A stretch of DNA of 64,000 nucleotides from Capillidium heterosporum (GCA_016630905.1 WBMQ01000003.1:1364001-1428000); one strand, 5' to 3'; positions 11,782 to 24,595 are shown, counted from the first letter of the stretch. The notes: a model not told the origin generated them from the letters alone. A program made the numbers and translations.

Positions 11782-12559
11782 GATACTCTTATAGATGTGC
11801 TAGGATTTTTTAATGCCTATTAATATGGATTAAATAGTTTAGTTGTACTGGAGGATTTTTTTATTCTTTGAACTACAATTCTCTCAAGTTAAATATAAAT
11901 GTATAGCATATATAGCGTATTTCTTTTGTTAGTAAATGTTTATGTTTTGCTATAGTTATTTTCATTTTTCTAATAGAATTGAGTTTACATTTTACAGATT
12001 TCTGCCGTCTCTTCAGATTTATTCTACACTTTACTCAAACAGCTTAAAAATTATTGTGGGATAAAAGCTAATGGATGAAGCAGTAAATTGGAATAAATTG
12101 AGCTCCACTCTCCTGGTTTATAGGTGTATGACTAGATCCAGCTAATTAAGATTAACAAAAGTATTATCAGTTGGACTTTTTACTTAGATTCTTGTTTGCC
12201 CAGAAGTGTATTCTATACTGTAAAGAATTAGCGCTTGTGACAAGCCAGAACTAAGGTATTCAGCATATAATAAGTTCACCATAACCAAAGGTCATCTGAA
12301 ACTAACTTGCAGAGTGGAGTACATATTCAAGCCACCCTTGTACAAGGGATGCTCAAGGTCCCAACAAGGCCATTTAAGGGTAGTTCGATTCGGCTAAAGG
12401 TTTGTCACTCAGTTTTATAGGCTATGTTTGTGACGTTGATCTACTTAAATCCTATCAGCTGATTTCTACAAAGTTTAGTGAATGAGTTAAAAATCAAGTA
12501 GCTTTAAAGCTTTACCAACTTCCACCATCTATCTCAAGTATTATCAAGTGTCTACAACA
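11782..12559. other. Intergenic spacer upstream of the second aldehyde dehydrogenase
   Basis: AT-rich spacer with no coding pattern. It carries the promoters of the leftward tRNA gene and of the rightward dehydrogenase. No clear TATA box is seen near 12500. Confidence 0.5.
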
Positions 12560-14327
12560 ATGTCTCAAAGTTTGTTAAATGGGAATAAGGAAATCGACGT
12601 TGAAGGTATAAAGCTACTTTCAGGTCAAGTTAATACCAATGCAGTTGAACCTTTAGTCTTAAAGAACTTTATAAACAACGAATTTGTCGGTTCGAATGAA
12701 ACGTTGCCTGTGGAAAATCCAGCCACTGGAAAGGTAAATCTATAGCTTCAATTTATATATATACTTTTACTTTTATTTCATCTTCATTTACATTATATTT
12801 TAGCTTCTCGGCTATCTACCTAACGCAAGTAAAGCTGAAGTCAATGCAGCAGTTGAAGCGGCCAACAAAGCTTTAGATTCATGGAAAATACTCAGCCGTT
12901 CTGAACGTAGTAGATATTTGAACGCTATAGCCGACAGAATCGACTCCCCAGCTTGGTTTGAAAAGCTGGCTCTAGCTGAAAGTTTGGAAGGAGGTAAGGT
13001 ACTAAGTATGTGTAAGACAGTCGACGTACCTAGGGCCTCCCACAACTTCCGATACTTTGCTAGCTATTCAGAACAGTGGTTTGAAGATCCAGTTTACTAC
13101 TCGGACAATGCTAAAGCTGGACCTACTGGACTTCACTACGTTCATAGGAAGCCAGTTGGGGTAGCCGGATTAATTTCCCCTTGGAACTTGTAAGGTTTAT
13201 TCTTTAATTTTTGTTGATATATTTTGATAGACCGTTGTACTTGTTGACTTGGAAGATCGCTCCAGCTATGGCAGCCGGTTGCACCTGCGTATGCAAGCCC
13301 AGTGAATTTACTAGCTTGACAGCCTACTGTAATTCATTTTTACTTTAAATTTATGTTTTAACTTTGCAAAAGATCTCTGTCAGATAATAGCCGAGGTTGG
13401 AGTACCCCCTGGTGTCGTCAACATGGTCTTTGGGCTAGGTATATTTAAGTTTAACATACCACTTATTAGCACATATTTATAGGCCAAACTGCCGGTCAGA
13501 CATTAGTAGATCACCCCAATGTCCCCGCCATTTCCTTCACCGGAGGTACAGCAACTGGTAGAAAAATCGCCATCTCCTGCGCCTCAAGTTTCAAGAAACT
13601 TTCTTTGGAGTTGGGTGGTAAGAACCCCAGCATCATCTTGGATGACTGCGATCTGGACGAGGCTGTCGCAGCAAGTGCTCGGGCCGCTTTCCTCAATCAG
13701 GGCCAGATCTGCCTATGCATGTCACGGGTCTACGTTCAGGACACCATTTACGATCAATTTGTCCAGAAATTGGTCGCCTTTACCAAAGCGAACTTTAAGG
13801 TGGGTAGCCCGCAGGATCCAAGTACCAAGGTTGGAGCACTGAGCTCCCGACAACATCTGGAGAAAGTTAAATCCTACGTCGAGCAGGCTAAACAAGAGGG
13901 CGGTACCATCCAGTGTGGTGGATCTCCATCTCAAAATGAAAATCAGAGCTCAAAGCTGGATGCCAACGGTGCCTACTTAGAACCCACCATTGTTACTGAC
14001 TTGGATCCAAAGACGTCGACTGTCATTCGTGATGAAGTATTCGGGCCCTTCGTCACCGTCAACAAGTTCAAGACCGACACCGAAGCTATTGAACTGGCTA
14101 ACGACACCAAGTACGGATTGGCGGCTTGCGTCTGGGGTAAGGATATCAAGCGTTTACGTCATATTGCCCAAAGCATCGAGACTGGTATGGTGTGGGTCAA
14201 TTGCTGGCTCTTACGTCAGACTTCGACTCCCTTCGGAGGAGTAAAGGAATCTGGTATAGGTAGAGAGGGTGGTAGGTACTCCATGAACTTCTTTACCACC
14301 ACCACCAATATCACCTTAGCTGACTGA
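12560..14327 (+). CDS. Aldehyde dehydrogenase, ALDH8A1-like, no presequence
   Basis: Five exons (12560-12733, 12804-13189, 13231-13328, 13373-13438, 13483-14327), with introns of 70, 41, 44 and 44 nt; 522 aa. I chose the ATG at 12560 ([16 protein letters not shown]); an earlier GTG at 12548 is not a eukaryotic start. Core motifs: [17 protein letters not shown] with the catalytic Glu, [13 protein letters not shown] with the catalytic Cys, EVFGPFVTV and [23 protein letters not shown] and [11 protein letters not shown] are typical of ALDH8A1 (2-aminomuconate semialdehyde dehydrogenase). It is a paralog of the gene at 5032-6896: two of their introns are in equivalent positions (after PWN and after LT-x-Y), so they come from a duplication. 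It lacks a targeting leader, so it is probably cytosolic. The substrate is inferred. Confidence 0.93.
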
Positions 14328-14560
14328 AGTCGATATCTTTTAAATTAAAAGTAAGCTTATCAAATTCTTGTATACAAATAAAACATAAATACAAATGATA
14401 AAGTTTAATTTGAATCTTCAAAGTAAAAGACAACTGGTAAGCCGTTTAGAAGCTGTATCTACAGTATAGTATCTAACTGGTACCGGTAGTCCTCAAATTA
14501 AAACAAATACGTTCCAACAGATTAGGGTTCAAGCGCCCTAAAAACAAGTTCCAACTGCAT

Positions 14561-16309
14561 CTAAGCCTTCTTAACCTTGATAGGCGCGGCAGTAGTTATG
14601 CCCAACACCGACCGTACCAACATGATAAAAGGGAGGGACATGAGTACCAAGATTAGAGCAGCCGTCAAGAAGACGTCTATACCATTACCTACTATGTAAC
14701 TCATTCGTTTGTTGGCAGGTTGGAGATGGTTGATCTCACAAAACCTAAAGTTTTCTGGATCGTGGGCAAGTAAATTGTCCTTACGCTTGGGAGCCTTAGA
14801 GCAGATGCGATGGGTCATGACATACTCCTCGATGAGGTTTGCTGCTTCGTACTTACGCTGAGAGTTCATTCTAGCGACAACCTGCCACTTCAAGGCCGAG
14901 TTGGCGATATACCCATCTTTGTCGTCCATCATGATTTGCATCTTATTGAGTAAAGAAGCGGAGGTATGAGTGTAGTGGTCAGAGTAGCCACCGAAACCTA
15001 ATTCTTCGGTCTTGCGGGCATTCCTAAATTGATCGCCGAAGAAGGGGATGACAAGGATAGGGGTTGCCGAATATACCGACTCGAAAACTGACTCCAATCC
15101 ACCGTGACTTACAAAGAGACGCACCGCCTTGTGGTTAAGGATGGCGATCTGGGGAGCCCATTTGACAAACTTGATATTAGGGTGCATGTTGTTTAACAAG
15201 TCTTGGCTGGTGAGTTCGGTACCGTCGTTCAACTTGATACTGACCTTGGAGTTGTTGAAGGTGCTGAGCTTAGTTCTACCGATGGCCCAAACTACGCCAT
15301 CAGCTTTACCATTGTTGACTAGATCGACTGCTGATTTGACCATGATCTCGACGTCACGGGTAGATAGCTCTACTCCCGAGCCAAAAGCTACGTACATGGT
15401 CTTCTCTTTGGTATCCAAAAACTGCTGGAGTTCCTTGGTCAAAGGGGCGAACTCATCACTCATAATTGGTCCTACCATCTTGACAGTGGGGTCGAAGGGT
15501 CGAGCCTGCTCGAATCCAAAGAAGGTGTTGCACAGCTTCATGGCGGCCCCCCAATTCCCTACGTTTAACCCTTTGGTGGGCTTGACTCCAAACTTGACTC
15601 GCTGCTCGTTGACAAGCTTGGTCAACTTATAATAAGAGGGTAGCAGAGACAATGGGTGGATAACAGTTGAGTAGAATCGCTGTACGAAGCTGAGGTTATC
15701 GACCGTGATGGGGAAGTAGCTTAAAGGTCCGGTTATATAGGGGGTGGGGAAGAAGGGTCCATCTAAAGTCTGGAATCCAATCATCAAAGGGATACCTAGC
15801 TTGTAGGCGGCATCGATGCAAGTGACACTGAAGAAATCGCAGATCATCAAGTCGGGCTTCGACTCCTGGACCGTCTCCAAGATATCCAGGAAGGTGGTCT
15901 TGTAAACGTTGGGCATGATGTCCTGTAACGCATCGATAGTGTCAATGATAGGGTTGAACGGCTTCAAGTTGTTCTCCGATATACCGCGATTGTCATCTAC
16001 ATCTATAGTTTCAGGACCTACCTGGTACTTGGTCACGTTATACCCGTCGGCGTATCGCATCAAAGACTTTACTGTCATGTAACTTATGGTATGCCCCCGC
16101 TCCTGCAGGACCTTACCGACTTCGAAGAGATTCTTGATGTGACTACGGGTACCAAACATCAGCGACAGCATGACGTGCATCGGCTTGCTGGTCTTGAGCG
16201 GATCCGGCTTGTTGAACTTGGATTCCACTTTGGGTTGGGGTTTGGGTCCGTAATCGGCCGAAGTGGTGACTACCAAAGTCGTAAGTAATAGCAGCAAGTT
16301 GAATCGCAT
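14561..16309 (-). CDS. Secretory-pathway UDP-glycosyltransferase (GT1 family), signal peptide and C-terminal TM
   Basis: Single-exon frame of 582 aa. The N-terminus MRFNLLLLLTTLVVTTSADYG is a signal peptide. The N-terminal acceptor half (about 40-290) contains GTRSHIKNLFEVGKVLQERG, the usual GH-like entry segment. The C-terminal donor half carries VKWAPQIAILNH, then FVSHGGLESVFESVYSATP and IPFFGDQFRNA, the UGT signature for UDP-sugar binding. A transmembrane helix near the C-terminus (FLTAALILVLMSLPFIMLV) is followed by a short basic tail ending IKVKKA, giving the topology of animal ER-lumenal UGTs (a KxKxx-like retrieval tail is plausible). The acceptor is unknown. A TATATAAAA on the minus strand at 16475-16483 is a possible promoter. 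It converges with the dehydrogenase at 12560, leaving only 233 bp between stops. Confidence 0.9.
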   Translation of the reverse strand: MRFNLLLLLTTLVVTTSADYGPKPQPKVESKFNKPDPLKTSKPMHVMLSLMFGTRSHIKNLFEVGKVLQERGHTISYMTVKSLMRYADGYNVTKYQVGPETIDVDDNRGISENNLKPFNPIIDTIDALQDIMPNVYKTTFLDILETVQESKPDLMICDFFSVTCIDAAYKLGIPLMIGFQTLDGPFFPTPYITGPLSYFPITVDNLSFVQRFYSTVIHPLSLLPSYYKLTKLVNEQRVKFGVKPTKGLNVGNWGAAMKLCNTFFGFEQARPFDPTVKMVGPIMSDEFAPLTKELQQFLDTKEKTMYVAFGSGVELSTRDVEIMVKSAVDLVNNGKADGVVWAIGRTKLSTFNNSKVSIKLNDGTELTSQDLLNNMHPNIKFVKWAPQIAILNHKAVRLFVSHGGLESVFESVYSATPILVIPFFGDQFRNARKTEELGFGGYSDHYTHTSASLLNKMQIMMDDKDGYIANSALKWQVVARMNSQRKYEAANLIEEYVMTHRICSKAPKRKDNLLAHDPENFRFCEINHLQPANKRMSYIVGNGIDVFLTAALILVLMSLPFIMLVRSVLGITTAAPIKVKKA

Positions 16310-19300
16310 CTAAGGTATACTACTTGAGATTAATTGTATATTAAGTTGAATTAAAAGTTGTTCAGTATTGGGATTCGTGATTGTAAATTTAAGTCGCTAT
16401 CTAAAAATTTCGGTTCAAACTTCGAACTTCGAGCTACAAATTCCAGTTTACTAAACGGCTGTAGTAACGTTCCCTTTTATATATCTTTTCCAAAACAGTG
16501 TTGAAATGCACCCTAAGGCCGATGGTTTTAACTTTGAGTTTTGAATTGTAGGATGTTATTCGGTGTCAGTAGTTATCCTTCGTATGAGAGTTCAATTCTC
16601 CACCAACATTTTCGAACTTCAACATAGTCGTTTTAAACTGAAACTAGGCAGGATGTCTTTTGGTAGAATTCGGTTGAAATTAATATTTACCGACTTTGGC
16701 AGCAGTTACATCTTTGCTAGGAACTATAAAATCCATTTCAACCAATTTCCATTCGCTCTCTATCAAACATGGGGGATCTGCCTAACTTCAACTAGAATCT
16801 TCTAAAAATAAAAGATGTAGTTCAGTAGGTTTGCGGTCTATTGTTTTGATATATAGTAAAAAGTAGTTAATCTTAGCCGCAAGTGTATGAAATGAATTTG
16901 TTACATTTTTATAGGTGTTGGGAGTAGTAGATCGAAGATGTCGGCATAGTCCGTTTCCAAACTCCTTTCTAAAAGGCTCCGGGAAATTAAGAAGTCGCAG
17001 TTGGGCTGTAAAAAGCTTACAGCACCGACAACGCTAGTAAAAATATAGAGGCAAAAGGTAGTAATGGTTGAAGATGCTCACGTTTCAAGCTAATTTAATG
17101 GATTTTAAGTTCACATAAGCTAGACAAATCTTTACAATTGAACTTGTAAATAAGCACCTATAATTTTGGACCCAAGTTTTATTACCCTCAAAAACTTTAA
17201 GGCTTTGATCGCTGTAAGATCAACCTCTCTATATATAATTATTTAAAAGTTGAACGTCAAAACTTCAACAAAGTAGCTTTCTATTCGACACCAATCTCCA
17301 TATAGCTTGGAATCTATGATACCAGTTCAAAACTTCATTCTGAATTTTAAAAAGTTGGTTAATTGCCTACCATTTTTGGAATGATAGGCTATTTATTTAA
17401 GTCTAAAATTCCGAGTTATTTCTATTTGATGGAGAATCTGATGTCGTAGATTTCAATCCATATGGAATCGGATAATGTTTAGTGCTCCTGTATCTGTCAA
17501 CTATCGATACCTATACTAAAGAGTCATTTCAATTGAGTTAGTAGATATACCTGATTGATAAACAAAGCATCTCAATACAAGCTATATAGATATATACTTT
17601 ATAGGAATTATAAACTTTGAGATTTTGACGGTGCTGGATAATTCCAAAGATACAGTTACTATACTATTTATTATACTATCATCATCTTTATAAAAGGAAT
17701 TTACTATTAGCTGTAGGTAGGTTCGGTAGCAGTTGTCAAAGATATTAGATGAGCAAAGCAGCAGTTACAAATTCAGCGTCTATATATAATAGTATATACT
17801 TGGATAAATCATACTTTCTAGCTCAGCCCTTTTAAGCACCTATAATTCAATTTCTTTAGTATCCACTGATGAACCGGTAGACGAAATTTTAGCCTGACAG
17901 CAAAGCTGTTACCGAATACCGGTTTCAAAGGCAAGAATTTACATTTAACAAATAAGTTACCGGAAGAAACTTGATCCACTGGAAAAGTGAAGTTCACATA
18001 CAATAATATTTGTACATATCAATAGAAGTGATGCTGGTTATCCCATGGATTGGTTGGCTAGTTTCAAAACTTGAAATTTTTCAAATTTATAGTCATCATG
18101 TTCAACTGTACTGGATGCAAGTCGTTGATTTCAATAGATATATGTTTGAAGGAATGTCTTTGTTTCCTTTTCAAATTGACAACAGCGTATTATTTCCAAA
18201 TATAAGCAAACATTACGTTGCATTCCATTCCACCAAAAGTTTCTTTTTATAGAAGGATTATTAGTGCTTACGTTGCCTAATTCTTTAACTTTCCCACCCC
18301 TTACGTGTCAACCTATCTAGTTTGATCTTGACACATTCTATAGAGTATCAAAGTTAGCTCTGGCATCTTATACTCACTCCTTAAGTAGCAGCAAGGTGCC
18401 ATCTAACTTATCTCTTTCGATATCAAACTTCAATAGAATTGTACATAGAAAACTATTCCTATTTTAAAAGAGATATATATATAACTAATATTATTTAGTA
18501 TATACATTCCAATAATTCTAAACATACCTTTTGCTATATTCTTGCTCCCATCAAACACACATCGTTTGTGTGCCTTTAATTACATATATAGGAAAATACG
18601 CTGAGAAAAGAGACTCAATCAAACACTATTAATATAATCGCCGTATATCTATCAAGATATTCCTTAAGATTACAAAGCTGATGCAATAGTATAGTTTATT
18701 GTCTTTAAACTATATCGCCCAAAATCAAGGTGTCAAGGCCGAATTAATTTCTTTAGGATGTACACACGTTTTACAGTGGTAACTTGATGGGTTGTCATTA
18801 AAATTTTGATATATGAATTTCGACAAATTTTTAAAGCGATATAAATTAGGATTGTTCTCCAAAGTAAATATCTGCAAGGAGTACCGGACAACATCTGACA
18901 ACTTGAAGATGCTTTAGAAAGTATAAAACCGAATCTATAGCAATCAAATATAGATAAAGCTCAATTAAAAGTAGGTACAGTTCTATAATGTCGATATCGA
19001 TGAATGGATGCTTTTGAAAATGGATTTTAGTGCTCCTGCAGGGAGTATCTTTCACCATATTTAAATCAGTGGTAAGTATAATTCGATATCGTACTCATAC
19101 TACACATAGAAATAGAACAGGTGGTATTTCCCTGATGGATTTTTAGCACCAACTATAATCTTGCTAAGAGCGAAATATAGGTAAAGTAGTTGACCAACAA
19201 AGATGTTTAATCATCCTATAGATGCGAACAGTAGCTACAATTTTAACTCTGCAAGTATATTCAAATAAAATGTAATTGTTCTATCATATATCCTAGTCTT

Positions 19301-20045
19301 TATTCATAATGGTTAATATTCTTATCTATATATCCCTGTTAGGAATTATATTTCTATAAGAATAAATTATCGGATTGCTTTGCATACCTTTGTTCTTTAT
19401 CACAGACAGATCTTAACAGATTTTTACAAATAGGAAGGTGCGGTATGTATGTATATTTTCTACATTATTATTTGCTAACTATAGTTATCGAATGCAGTCT
19501 TTATGTCATATTTATATACTAAAAAATCCTATTATATTTAGTGTATATGTAAGTCCAGTTAAAGAACAGGAAATCTTTGTATAAGTTATACTTGTTTAGT
19601 AGAAGTATAATTTTAGACGTTGGATTTGGTGAACTAATATAAGGGATATCCCCGTATCATATATAATAGACTCCATTTATTATATTTTAAATATATTCCC
19701 TATACTAGCTTTGCTTAAGTTAAGGAGTAGTATTATATAAGCTTTACTTTAAAGTTTAATCTAATTGGAAATTTCAAGGGTGGCAGTGCCAACAGAAAAA
19801 GGCAACTACTAACGTATCTCCATAAAGAACATCATCTAATCATACACTGCATATATTTACCTACGCTTATTTCCCTACATAGAAACTGATGGAGCAAAAT
19901 TTTAGAAATAGAAGAGCACAAGCTAAGCTTATAAATTTACTAACCTATACTTAAAGGTAGAAAATAAGCATATATAAGCTAAATGTTGGCTATAATGTAC
20001 CCATCTCAAAACTATTCCACTTAAAGCCTTTTATAAATCGATACT
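16310..20045. other. Long AT-rich spacer, no supported gene
   Basis: About 3.7 kb with no supported coding region. Short frames at 16563, 17818, 18010 and 18846 lack motifs and have A/T-ending codon use. A coding-like stretch near 18310-18440 on the plus strand is interrupted by a stop and too short to call. No tRNA or mobile element is seen. Confidence 0.5.
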
Positions 20046-21051
20046 ATGCCTCCCTTAATTGAAAACTTACCTCTAATCAACAAAGATGACACTTCCGAAG
20101 CCAAACCAATGGAGGATTACAACGTCAAGTCCAACTACCAGAGGCAGAGCAATTTGATCGCCCTTGCGAAATTGCAGGAGCTTGGTATACTACAAAAACT
20201 CTTTCCAGTCACCCAATCTCAGTTCGTCATTGCAGACTATGGGTGTAGTCATGGTTACAACAGCATCCTACTGTTAAAGGAGATTTTTGCGAGAGTTGAT
20301 TTGAATCATAAAGCCGTCTACAATGTTTACCTCAACGACCTACCTAGTAACGACTTTAATGAAGTTTTCAAGTGCTTGAACAATCCAAGCATTTCTTACA
20401 ACTATCTACCTTCCTTTTCTCCCTGGTTCCAAATCCCAAGTTAATACCTACTGCAACGGTAGCTCCTTCTACGGTAAAGTTATGGCCAGTAAGTCGGTTG
20501 ACCTAGCTATCTCGTTGTTCACGCTACACTGGTTGCCTAAAGCTATACCCCTATCTAAAGCCTTTACCCCTCACAGCCCCTGTCTAACTCCTGAAGAAGA
20601 AATTCAAATGAAAGGCTTGGCCAAAGAGTCCTTGGATACCTTTTTAGATTCAAGGGCATCAGAGCTGAAACGAGGTGGCTTGCTTGTATTTAACTTTTTA
20701 CACGTCAAGGAGCAGAATCAATACATCGATTTGAAATGGCAGCAGTTTATCGCCATAAAGCACTGCTCCCACGATATGTTTACCGACTTAGCTTTACCTA
20801 CTTACTGGAGGGATGAAGTTGAATTTATGGAGTCTTTGAACGAAGCTAGTGACAAGTTCAAACTTGTCTACGAGAAGCAATTACCTACACCTCAGGCACA
20901 TATGGACTCACATGCCTTTCGCACCGTCTACTACTTCAGTATCCTAAGCCAGATAAAGAAGTCGCCACTATTTAAATCGGAGGTGGAAGCAGTAAATTTC
21001 GCCGATGAGTTTATGGCTTTACTACTCAAGGATTATAAGGAGTTGAAGTGA
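20046..21051 (+). CDS. SABATH-type SAM-dependent carboxyl methyltransferase, one-base frameshift
   Basis: Two abutting frames make one protein. Frame 1 (20046-20424) opens MPPLIENLPLINKDD, then YNVKSNYQRQSNLIALAKLQ and the SAM-binding motif IADYGCSHGYNSILLLKEIF, then YLNDLPSNDFNEVFK. Frame 2 continues GSKSQVNTYCNGSSFYGKVM, SVDLAISLFTLHWLPKAIP and a C-terminal half ending LLLKDYKELK. The order DxGCSxGxNS, NDLPxNDFN, GSFYGR-like, SLHWL-like is diagnostic of SABATH methyltransferases, which methylate carboxyl groups of small acids (salicylate, jasmonate and others in plants). The frame changes once, around 20415-20425, where removing a single base gives an uninterrupted 334-aa protein, about family length. 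Everything else is intact, so this is a sequencing indel or a very young lesion. Substrate unknown. Confidence 0.78.
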
Positions 21052-24000
21052 AAAGTCTTCTTGGTTGTACTGGAAGCGTTTGTAAGCTTACTTTGAGTTG
21101 GTTTTATTCCGACTTTAAGTGTACTGCGTTATCGTCAATTTGAACTTTATGTTGCTATTTAGAACTAAGTATGTTTTTTATATTACCTATTGATATAAGT
21201 ATGTATACGTCAATAAAGTTTGTTAAGCCTTTCGTCCATTCTTTTAAACTATTCTATTTCAAGGATTATAATGAATGAAAAGGCTGAAGTTTAAAGTAGG
21301 CTAAGTATTTGATCTGATGCAGCTTGTTAGGTTTGATCACTTTCCCTTATGCAGTACATTTGCCAACAAAAGATTGAAACTAGGATCGTATATAAGGATG
21401 GATACAGTAATTTATTAAATTTTGATGTAAATTGAAGATGATTCTAATCAAAATAATGGATACTAGGCTAGTAGTCTTTAATCTTGTCACAAGAAGCAAT
21501 TTTATTTATATTGTTGGCATCTTTTAATGTTATTTGATTAAAAACATTGTGCTGTAGCAACTAGATTGAGGATAATTACATTTAACTAAATTAAATCAAA
21601 ATAGTTTTGACTTTTATCAATAGCTATCAAACTTAAACTGTAACTTTATATATCACAAGTATTTGAACTGAAAATGCAAATATTTGTGCCAGCTCAAATG
21701 TGAATGCTTATCGTATATAGGACAAGAGTAGCAAATTTCTCAGCTCATCATTGTAGTTTTACAAGTCAATCTTCAATAGCTGAAAGGCAACTTTTAATTT
21801 TTGTTTAGTCTATATTCAATCCTAATTTCCAATTGATAGATATATTTTGCTTTCCCAAAAATCATTGGTTGGTTTGTAGCTTACCAGTTGTTCTACTGAA
21901 ATCAAAGGAGCTCATTGGATAAAATGAGCTTATGAACTTTTAGATCTGATCCACCAATAAGCGATATACAATTCTTATACATAGCACTTCCCAAGTCAAC
22001 AATAGTAGCAAAACCTACTACTATATTCAATATAGTCGAACTGAAGTGTTGAATGGATGGTGAAGGCCGGGTTACAAAATTTCAACCGGAGTATAAGAAA
22101 AAACAATATCCGATTGACAGCTAAATTCCAATTTGAGTAGCTACTAATTTAAGACCAATTTATCCATCTTGTTATTATACCGATTTCGTCGATTTTAGGT
22201 TCCGACGAAATTTTGATACTACCTTTAAATATATTATCTAGAGCTTTATTAAAGTGACACCAATTACGAGAGTTGCCTTTTCTTACATTTGTCCGTCACT
22301 GTTGGTATGTGGGTATAATGATTTCGGTGTCGCTATATTGATTAAGTTAATTGAAGATATATAACATATAGTAGTTGATTAAAGGTCCCTCTAAATACAG
22401 AAATTAGCATCAAAGGTATATACAAGCCTATAGGTTTAAGTTTCAAAAGATATAAGGGAAGTGGCTTTAGTTCGGATTAAAGCAGTGAATCTTAGACTTT
22501 AACTACTTTAAAAGTATAGCAAACTATTGATACAAGTCAGCTACTCTCCTTTACTTATAATCATATTAGTTTGGCAACTGCTCTATTTTCGCGATGTTCC
22601 ATTCTAGATATTGAATTTCAATAGCTTATCACTTTAATAAAGAAATTTGTATTTGACTTAAAAGGTTAGGAGCCTGGGTATTGAAAGTAGTACACTTGTA
22701 AGGTGCAAAGTACTTCGAAAACGTACGTTTTTATTTATAAAGTGTACCAAGGTGTCCTTTTCTATCTATAGACCTTTATACAATCGGATGTTTTACTACA
22801 CAACCGAGCCGTTCCGAGAGTACCCAGCTGCTAATAACTGCCAAGATGATCCTATACTTTGCCAAATCCACCGTCCCAACACCATCAATAAGTGATGTAG
22901 ACTTGGAATTTAAACAATTAATTGAAATCGGATTTAAAAACTACAACAATCTTCCACAATAGCCTTTCAGAGCTGTTCTTTGCTCGTATATTATCATACT
23001 GATATCAGATATTGTCACCACAAGACTAGAATCCTTCGATCTAGGCTTACAAGGTCGCAGTTACTGCTTTAAAGTATATCTTTAAAGTGATATCCGAAAC
23101 TTATTTATAGATAAAAGCCTAAAGTCCTATCAGTAGCCACAATAAAATTGCCAAATTAGGAAGTTTTTCCATTACCTTTAAACTTTTGTTATGTCGGCCT
23201 TTCAAAAATAGGAAAATTGGTCTTGAAAGCACCAGGTATATCTCTATTTGTCCGAGAATGTCTTTTTACCAAGTGGACTTGAGTATTGCCAAACTTTTTG
23301 GCTTGGAAATATATTTGGTACATGGGGTGGATGTGGCTTGAATGCTCCTTTCATCATTTTGCTTGCTGTTTAGATAATAATACTGAAGAATAACAACAGA
23401 AAACTCAGCACTTTGATTAGGAATATATTTCTTCTTTATATTAATAATAGCAAAGTATTAGAGTTTTTAGAACTGTTATTAAAAGGAGGTATATTTAGCT
23501 TTCGCATTCCCAGCAACTATAAAAAAGAATTTAAAACTTAGCTACCCTTCCGAACCCTTGCTAAGACTAAAATAAACTATTGGAACTATTAATACCACGT
23601 TGTCAACTTGCAAAGTAAAGCGGGTGTAGGAGATTGTTTTCCTCTCTCAAACTTCTGCTAAATGTCATTTTCAATGATATAACCCAGTAAGCTTTACCAT
23701 CCCGTAAAGTGTGACTAGTGTCATCTAAATCTCGAATTTTGGGAGAAAGGTTATCCTTATTCTATTGGACAGGTTTTAATCGCATTCCAATTGTGGAAAT
23801 AGACATTATCTTGTGATGGTCAACGTATCTTATCCCATGAATTCAGGTACGATTTGCCCCTTGGCACGAACAAGTGACATCACTAAAAGCTTACAGTAGG
23901 GCCCGATAGCTTACTAACAGATTCAAGGAGCCGATTCCTACCGCCCTAAATTACAAATGAAATCTTTCGATTGTAAAGTTGGAAGTCCTTAATGGAAGCT

Positions 24001-24595
24001 TACTATAGTGTTCAAAATGCCAACAAGCTATAGTGGCTTATTCACATATCTTACATGTAGTTCAAATACAATTAGGTGTTTACATATGTGTTCATATCCA
24101 TTAAATATTGGTCAAAACTGTTAAAACTTGGCCAATTGTGAACTTTACTTTGATCTAGAATCGCCACATGAGAATCTCCCAAAGGTTGGATGGGTAGAAT
24201 AAGGCCGATATGTACTTGAGAAATTAATGTGATTTTAGTATGACGAAAAGATCCCTGTAATCAAGTGCTGCTTTTGAACAACACCTAATTTAAACATTCG
24301 ATACCTCATTCCTTCTATTTTTATTTAGCTTGGATGATGGATCACTTGAACCTACAATCTTGTGATGGCAAATAGCTTATTCATAAGCTGCAAAGGGATT
24401 CTTTTCAAAGCTTCTTGGATCGAGTCATAGCATCCACAACTTATGCATGCCAAATCCAAGCAACCCTTGACAAAAATAACACTTTAGGTTTAGATAAACT
24501 TTAATTAAACTCTAAATGGCGACTATATAAGAGAAGCTGAAAGTACTCATTTCAAATCAAACTTTTATACAAACATATTTTTAGATACGACCTTT
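21052..24595. other. Long spacer with a small coding-like patch
   Basis: About 3.5 kb, AT-rich. At about 22790-22975 two overlapping plus-strand frames have the C-ending codon bias of real genes: one ends NNCQDDPILCQIHRPNTINK before a TGA, the other runs through STVPTPSISDVDLEFKQLI to a TAG. Neither matches anything I know; they may be a gene remnant or an exon. Nothing else is seen before the promoter of the next gene. Confidence 0.4.
24524..24530 (+). promoter_or_regulatory. TATA box of FDEV/SLTP family member 1
   Basis: TATATAA, 66 bp upstream of the ATG at 24596; the spacing suits a short 5' UTR. Confidence 0.6.

Noticed and set aside
16550-16625. tRNA-like T-arm sequence (GAGAGTTCAATTCTC)
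   Set aside because: No matching acceptor, D or anticodon stems around it.
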